Positions 60,238 through 64,000 of a stretch of DNA of 64,000 nucleotides are shown here, piece by piece. A program made the position numbers and the translations under genes. This stretch comes from an uncultured Paracoccaceae bacterium (GTDB lineage Bacteria > Pseudomonadota > Alphaproteobacteria > Rhodobacterales > Rhodobacteraceae), in the NCBI GenBank assembly GCA_947487205.1, contig CANKVU010000018.1, forward strand, positions 48,484-112,483, given 5' to 3'. The first letter of the stretch is position 1; each line of letters starts with the position of its first letter. The notes under the pieces were generated by a model. It saw nothing but the letters and a program-made list of their open reading frames with translations. It was not told the origin of the DNA and did no database searches.

Positions 60238-60583
60238 CGACGACGGGGTCGGGGATCTGTCCGGGGCGCGCCGCGACGCGCTGCCCGACGCGCTGATCGA
60301 ACGTATCGCCGCCGACGCCGCGTTCGTGGCGGCCCGCCGCGACGCCCCCGCCCCGTCGGCGCTGCTCATGGCGCGGATCGAGCGCGACGCGCGCCGCGTG
60401 GCCCGCACCCGGCGCCGCGGCGGCTGGGGGGCGGTCGGGGGGCTTCTGGCGGCGGGCGCGGCGGGGGTGGCGATCGGCCTCGTCGATCCCGGCGGGGTGA
60501 TCGGGGCGTATCTGCCGCCGGAGCCTGCCGTCGAGCCGCTGGCCCCGGCCTATGAGTTCCAGCTGGCGGAGCTCGGGCCATGA
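60224..60583 (+). CDS. Putative membrane-anchored anti-sigma factor
   Basis: The 119-residue protein has a charged N-terminal half (about 60 residues, RRDAPAPSALLMARIERDARRVARTRRR) and one membrane helix (WGAVGGLLAAGAAGVAIGL), then a short periplasmic tail rich in Pro. The topology and the 14-base overlap with the sigma gene suggest an anti-sigma factor. No zinc-finger (HxxxCxxC) is visible. The next gene overlaps it by four bases. Confidence 0.7.
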   Translation: MTGNDDDGVGDLSGARRDALPDALIERIAADAAFVAARRDAPAPSALLMARIERDARRVARTRRRGGWGAVGGLLAAGAAGVAIGLVDPGGVIGAYLPPEPAVEPLAPAYEFQLAELGP

Positions 60584-61026
60584 GGCTCCTGTCGCGCGTC
60601 CCCGCGCCGTGGCGGATCGTCCTGATCTGTTCCCTCGCCCTGAACCTCGCCGTCGCGGGCCTTGCGGTGGGGGCGGCGTTCGGCCCGCACGGCCCGGGGC
60701 GGGGCGACCGGATGGGCGGACCGGCGGGCCCGGTCCTGCGCGCGCTGCCGGAGGAGGACCGGCGCGCGGTGATCGCCGAACTGCGCCGTGACCGGCCCGA
60801 GCGCAGAGGCGCCCGCCGCGAGCGGTTCCACGGGTTGCTGGAGGCGATCGCCGCCGATCCGTTCGATCCCGCGCGGGTCGCCGCAATGCTGGACGAGCAG
60901 CGCCGCCGCGGGGCGGAGCGGCTGGACCGAATCGAGGGGGCGGTGATCGCCCGGCTGGCGCGCATGGACGCCGCGGAGCGGGCGGCCTTCGCCCGGAACC
61001 TCCACAAGGCGATCGGAGATCGGTGA
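60580..61026 (+). CDS. Periplasmic heavy-metal-sensor-like protein (CnrX/ZraP type)
   Basis: The 148-residue protein has one N-terminal membrane helix (WRIVLICSLALNLAVAGLAVGAA) and a helical periplasmic domain with LRALPEEDRRAVIAELRRDRPER, RERFHGLLEAIAADPFDPARVAAMLDEQRRR and IARLARMDAAERAAFARNL. The helix-hairpin pattern with ...EDR.. and RxR motifs is that of the Metal_resist/CnrX/ZraP/Spy group. His residues are few. It completes a sigma-anti-sigma-sensor cluster. Confidence 0.8.
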   Translation: MRLLSRVPAPWRIVLICSLALNLAVAGLAVGAAFGPHGPGRGDRMGGPAGPVLRALPEEDRRAVIAELRRDRPERRGARRERFHGLLEAIAADPFDPARVAAMLDEQRRRGAERLDRIEGAVIARLARMDAAERAAFARNLHKAIGDR

Positions 61027-61104
61027 GCCGGGCGATCCAGTCTTCTCTTCCGCCGCGCGGGGAAAGCCTCTAGGGATGGTCGGGCCCGATGTCGCGCCGC
61101 CAGG

Positions 61105-61275
61105 CGGGGCCATCGAGGGAATACGGTGCGGCGGGTGAGAGCCCGCCAAGTCCGAAGCCGCCCCCGCGACTGTAAGCGGCGAGCGCGCATCCAGTTCAGC
61201 CACTCGGGGAATCTCCGGGGAAGGCGGATGTCAGCGCCGCGACCCGCGAGCCAGGAGACCTGTCGGGCCAGACCG
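61105..61275 (+). ncRNA. Cobalamin (B12) riboswitch
   Basis: The leader of cbtB contains the class I B12-riboswitch elements in order: AATACGGTGC, GAGAGCCCGCCAAGTCCG, GCGACTGTAAGCGGCGAG, GCCACTCGGGGAA, and the B12 box AGCCAGGAGACCTG (61250-61263). Binding of adenosylcobalamin would fold the RNA and repress the cbt genes. The exact ends are approximate. Confidence 0.92.
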
Positions 61276-61312
61276 GAACCGCCGTCGGGAAGGACGGCAA
61301 GGAGTTGAGACG

Positions 61313-61489
61313 ATGTCCGAACAGACCACGACCCGATCCGAGGCCCCCGCGGCGTCCGCGACCGGAGCCGTTCTTCTGGCCGCCCTGATGGGGATCGGCC
61401 TGATCGTCCTCGGTGGACATGTGCAGGCCGATGCGCTGCACGACGCGGCCCACGACGTCCGTCACGCCACCGGCTTTCCCTGCCACTGA
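61313..61489 (+). CDS. cbtB: CbtB small cobalt-transporter subunit
   Basis: A 58-residue protein with one membrane helix (ATGAVLLAALMGIGLIVLGG) and a short His-rich end (HVQADALHDAAHDVRHATGF, then PCH). This fits CbtB, predicted partner of CbtA in cobalt uptake under B12 control. Too short to be obvious as a gene but placed directly after the riboswitch and with GGAGTTGAG before the ATG. The cbtA gene begins 2 bases after its stop. Confidence 0.9.
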   Translation: MSEQTTTRSEAPAASATGAVLLAALMGIGLIVLGGHVQADALHDAAHDVRHATGFPCH

Positions 61490-61491
61490 CC

Positions 61492-62184
61492 ATGCTGGCC
61501 AGGTTGCTCACCAGCGGTGTGATCGCTGGATTCGCCGCCGGCCTCGCCGCGGCGATCCTGCAGATCATGCTCGTCCAGCCGGTGCTGCTGACCGCGGAAC
61601 TCTACGAAAGCGGTCAGGCGGTCTTCGAGGGCGGGCGGGCCCCGGCCGAGCTCGTCGGCGGCATCGAGCCGCTCCGCGACGGGCTGAGCGTCGTCTTCTC
61701 GGGCCTCGTCTATGCAGGCTATGCGCTGGTGCTGACGGCGGCGATGGCGTTCGCCGCCGATCGCGGCGCGGCCCGGATCGACGGCCGGACCGGCCTCGTC
61801 TGGGGCCTGGCCGGGTTCGTCACGGTCCAGCTGGCCCCGGCGCTGGGCCTGCCCCCGGAACTGCCGGGCATGGGGGCCGCCGATCTGGGCGCCCGCCAGG
61901 CGTGGTGGGCGGCGACGATCGTCGCGACCGGGGCCGGATGCGCCCTGCTCGGCTTCGGGCGAAGCTGGCTGGCCTGGGGGGCGGCGGTGATCCTGTTCGC
62001 CGCCCCGCACGTGGCGGGCGCGCCGCAGCCGGAGGCGTTCGTCGGCCCCGCGCCGCCGGAACTCGCCTCCCTCTTCGCGGCCAGGGCGCTGGGCGTCGGG
62101 CTCGTCGCCTGGGCGATCCTCGGCGCGCTCGCCGGATCGCTCTGGGCGCGGGACCGGGTCGCGCTGGGACATGCGTCGGCCTGA
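61492..62184 (+). CDS. cbtA: CbtA cobalt transporter subunit
   Basis: The 230-residue protein has about five membrane helices: LLTSGVIAGFAAGLAAAILQ, SGLVYAGYALVLTAAMAFAAD, GLVWGLAGFVTVQLAPALGLPPELPG, WWAATIVATGAGCALLGFGRSWLAW and a final ALGVGLVAWAILGALAGSLW. The His-free LPPELPG loop and conserved ELYES and PALGLPPELPG motifs mark CbtA. With CbtB it is predicted to import cobalt for cobalamin. No other B12 genes are in the window. The His-rich gene is next. Confidence 0.92.
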   Translation: MLARLLTSGVIAGFAAGLAAAILQIMLVQPVLLTAELYESGQAVFEGGRAPAELVGGIEPLRDGLSVVFSGLVYAGYALVLTAAMAFAADRGAARIDGRTGLVWGLAGFVTVQLAPALGLPPELPGMGAADLGARQAWWAATIVATGAGCALLGFGRSWLAWGAAVILFAAPHVAGAPQPEAFVGPAPPELASLFAARALGVGLVAWAILGALAGSLWARDRVALGHASA

Positions 62185-62185
62185 C

Positions 62186-62656
62186 ATGCGGGGCCTGCTC
62201 CTCCTTGTCATCGGGCTCGTGACCGGCGCGGGGCTGGGTATCGTGGTGGCGGCCGATCGCGGGCTGAGCCTGCAGGGGCACGATCACGGCGATCCCGCCC
62301 AGCACGCCGCCGGGTCCGGCCACGACCACCATGACCACCACGCGCCCCGCGACCTCGGAGCCGCGGCGCCCGACCTGCGGGTCGAGGCGACGCGCGACCC
62401 GGTTTCGGGGTGGAACCTGCACCTGGTGACGGAGCGGTTCGACTTCGCCCCCGCCGCGGCCGGGGGCGCGCCGGTTCCAGGGCAGGGGCACGCGCATCTC
62501 TATGTCGACGGCACCAAGATCGCGCGGCTCTATGCGCCCTGGGCCCATCTTGACCGCGACGCGGGCGAGGTCCGCGTGGTCCTGACGGGCAACGACCACC
62601 GGCCGCTGCAGTCCGGCGGGCGCCCGGTCGCCGTCACCCTGACGCTCGGAGGATGA
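62186..62656 (+). CDS. His-rich membrane-anchored protein in the cbt operon
   Basis: No named family. The 156-residue protein has one N-terminal helix (MRGLLLLVIGLVTGAGLGIVV), a His/Asp cluster (GHDHGDPAQHAAGSGHDHHDHH, in two parts) and a beta-rich domain with HAHLYVDGTKIARLYAPWAHL, VRVVLTGNDHRPL. The His cluster looks like a periplasmic metal-binding arm. The gene starts 1 base past the cbtA stop (an ATG 15 bases earlier, inside cbtA, is also possible), so it is under the same riboswitch and may hand cobalt to CbtAB. Confidence 0.75.
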   Translation: MRGLLLLVIGLVTGAGLGIVVAADRGLSLQGHDHGDPAQHAAGSGHDHHDHHAPRDLGAAAPDLRVEATRDPVSGWNLHLVTERFDFAPAAAGGAPVPGQGHAHLYVDGTKIARLYAPWAHLDRDAGEVRVVLTGNDHRPLQSGGRPVAVTLTLGG

Positions 62657-62657
62657 T

Positions 62658-62690
62658 CCGCGCGGGGCCGCGGAGAGGGCCCCGGCGCGG
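62658..62690. terminator. Hairpin between the convergent cbt operon and mtnA
   Basis: CCGCGCGGGGCC (62658-62669) and GGCCCCGGCGCGG (62678-62690) pair with one bulged G, in the 55-base gap between two stops. No T-run is seen, but it may work in both directions. Confidence 0.5.
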
Positions 62691-62711
62691 ACGATCCGGA
62701 CGGGCCGCCGC

Positions 62712-63803
62712 TCAGGCGACCGCGCTCGCCACGTCGGGAAAGAGGGCGCCCAGGCCCGCCTCTGTCGCCGCGCAGACCCCGCGCTCGGTGATGAGGCCGG
62801 TCACCAGCCGCGCCGGCGTCACGTCGAAGGCCCAGTTGCCCACCGGGCTGCCCGGCGGCGAGACCGCGACCTCGGCCGGGCCGTCTTCGGTCCGGCCGAT
62901 CACATGGCTCACCTCGCGTCCGTCGCGCTCCTCGATCACGATCTCGGCGCCGTCGGAGACGGTCCAGTCGATCGTGGGCGAGGGCAGCGCGACATAGAAG
63001 GGCACGCCCGAATCCCGCGCCGCGAGCGCCTTCAGATACGTGCCGATCTTGTTGCAGACATCGCCGCGCCGCGTCGTGCGGTCGGTGCCGGTCACGACCA
63101 TGTCCACCTGGCCGCGCTGCATCAGGAGCCCCCCGGCATTGTCGACCACATAGGTGTGCGGCACCCCGTGGGCGGCCAGTTCCCAGGCCGTCAGCGCGCC
63201 CTGGTTGCGGGGCCGGGTCTCGTCCACCCAGACATGGACGGGAATGCCGGCGTCGTGGGCCTGGTAGATCGGGCTGGTGGCGGTCCCGAGATCGACCGTC
63301 GCGATCCAGCCCGCGTTGCAATGGGTGAGGATGTTCACCGGGCGGTCCGTCCGGTCGTGGATCTGCCGAATCAGCGGCAATCCGTGGGCGCCGATGGCGC
63401 GGTTGATCTCCACGTCCTCGTCCGCGATCCGGCGGGCGAGCGCGCGGGCGGCGGCCGGGCGCTCCGAGGCGGGCAGGGGGGCGAGCTGCAGGCGGCAGCG
63501 ATCGAGCGCCCAGCGAAGGTTGACCGCCGTCGGCCGCGTCGCGAGGAGGCGCGCTGTCGCCGCGGCGAGCGCGCCGTCCGAGGGGTCCAGGCGCATCGCC
63601 AGGGCGATTCCGTAGGCCGCGGTGGCGCCGATCAGCGGCGCGCCGCGAACCCGCATCTGCACGATCGCCTCGACGAACGCGTCCATGCTGCGCACGTGCT
63701 CGACCCGGAACGCGTGCGGCAGCCATCTCTGGTCGATGATCGCCAGCGCATCGGCCTCCTCGTCCCACCACAGGGACCGGTATTGCTTCCCATCGACCCG
63801 CAT
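62712..63803 (-). CDS. mtnA: Methylthioribose-1-phosphate isomerase
   Basis: MtnA isomerises methylthioribose 1-phosphate in the methionine salvage pathway. The 363-residue protein has the eIF2B-like fold with [18 protein letters not shown] (substrate site), [28 protein letters not shown] (catalytic Cys), [42 protein letters not shown] (catalytic Asp) and [20 protein letters not shown] precedes the ATG. Other salvage genes are not visible. Confidence 0.96.
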   Translation of the reverse strand: MRVDGKQYRSLWWDEEADALAIIDQRWLPHAFRVEHVRSMDAFVEAIVQMRVRGAPLIGATAAYGIALAMRLDPSDGALAAATARLLATRPTAVNLRWALDRCRLQLAPLPASERPAAARALARRIADEDVEINRAIGAHGLPLIRQIHDRTDRPVNILTHCNAGWIATVDLGTATSPIYQAHDAGIPVHVWVDETRPRNQGALTAWELAAHGVPHTYVVDNAGGLLMQRGQVDMVVTGTDRTTRRGDVCNKIGTYLKALAARDSGVPFYVALPSPTIDWTVSDGAEIVIEERDGREVSHVIGRTEDGPAEVAVSPPGSPVGNWAFDVTPARLVTGLITERGVCAATEAGLGALFPDVASAVA

Positions 63804-64000
63804 CGCGCACCTCCTGCCTGTTTCAGGCGCCGTTCTAGGCCATGCGGGGGACCCGTGTCGAAGGCCGCGAGCGCCCTCGCGGGGCCGTGATGAAAAAAGT
63901 TGGTCGTCTGGTGCGGAATCGGGTTGCGGGGTTGGATTGGTATCCGTAGATAGCGCTTCACCGGCGGCGCTGAGGCGCTGGCGGGGCGCTGCGGGAGCCG

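Overview
This 64-kb window is very GC-rich (coding third positions almost all G or C) and reads as chromosomal DNA of an alphaproteobacterium of the Rhodobacteraceae (Rhodobacter/Roseobacter group) able to make bacteriochlorophyll. The evidence is a bchG - ORF428 - bchP - idi operon whose second and fourth products are exactly 428 and 176 residues, as in the Rhodobacter capsulatus ORFs of those names, an isolated aa3 oxidase subunit I gene, a class I lysyl-tRNA synthetase, OpgC, an NDUFS4-like protein and CtrA-type boxes. I see no insertion sequence, prophage, CRISPR array, rRNA or tRNA gene; almost all of the window is tightly packed chromosomal genes.

Layout. 1-8.8 kb: end of a MATE exporter, a putative ATP-grasp protein, pyrD with a DUF952 gene, an exported 5'-nucleotidase, two related exported cysteine-bounded proteins, an MFS transporter and a large exported protein with a trypsin-like domain that lacks the catalytic residues. 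8.9-20.4 kb: glyQ - DUF6446 - glyS, a divergent PPDK paralogue, a SleB-type wall hydrolase, folB - folP - glmM and opgC. 20.5-31.2 kb: ilvC divergent from two tandem Lrp genes, a UbiH-type monooxygenase, HAD phosphatase, GntR regulator, an MshEN-GT2 glycosyltransferase, carA divergent from yqeY, a DUF2244 gene and ctaD. 31.4-43.6 kb: HdeD, nadD, a PBP4-type peptidase, TerB-like, lysK, DUF4864, a beta-helix protein, an outer-membrane barrel candidate, uvrB, matB and an NDUFS4-like gene. 43.7-51.2 kb: prs, a DsbA-fold isomerase, a hydrolase, threonine aldolase, UPF0260-like, ribF, MaoC, HAD and ppaC. 51.5-54.8 kb: groES-groEL under a CIRCE operator, an exported unknown and an L,D-transpeptidase. 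54.9-58.8 kb: the (bacterio)chlorophyll operon. 59.0-62.7 kb: EF-hand protein - ECF sigma - putative anti-sigma - periplasmic metal-sensor-like protein, then a cobalamin riboswitch controlling cbtB - cbtA - His-rich protein. 62.7-63.8 kb: mtnA; the last 0.2 kb shows nothing I can name.

How it works together. Most genes are housekeeping (nucleotide, folate, cell-wall precursor, flavin and NAD synthesis, translation, protein folding). The less ordinary parts are: (i) a 21-bp AT-rich palindrome present twice, once inside glyS and once filling a convergent gap; (ii) CtrA-like boxes in front of four envelope genes, one of them a glycosyltransferase with an N-terminal MshEN-like (possible c-di-GMP) domain; (iii) a CnrYXH-like ECF module directly beside B12-controlled cobalt uptake genes; (iv) an apparent CTG start in the second Lrp gene; and (v) a Cys-bounded exported domain found three times in two adjacent genes.
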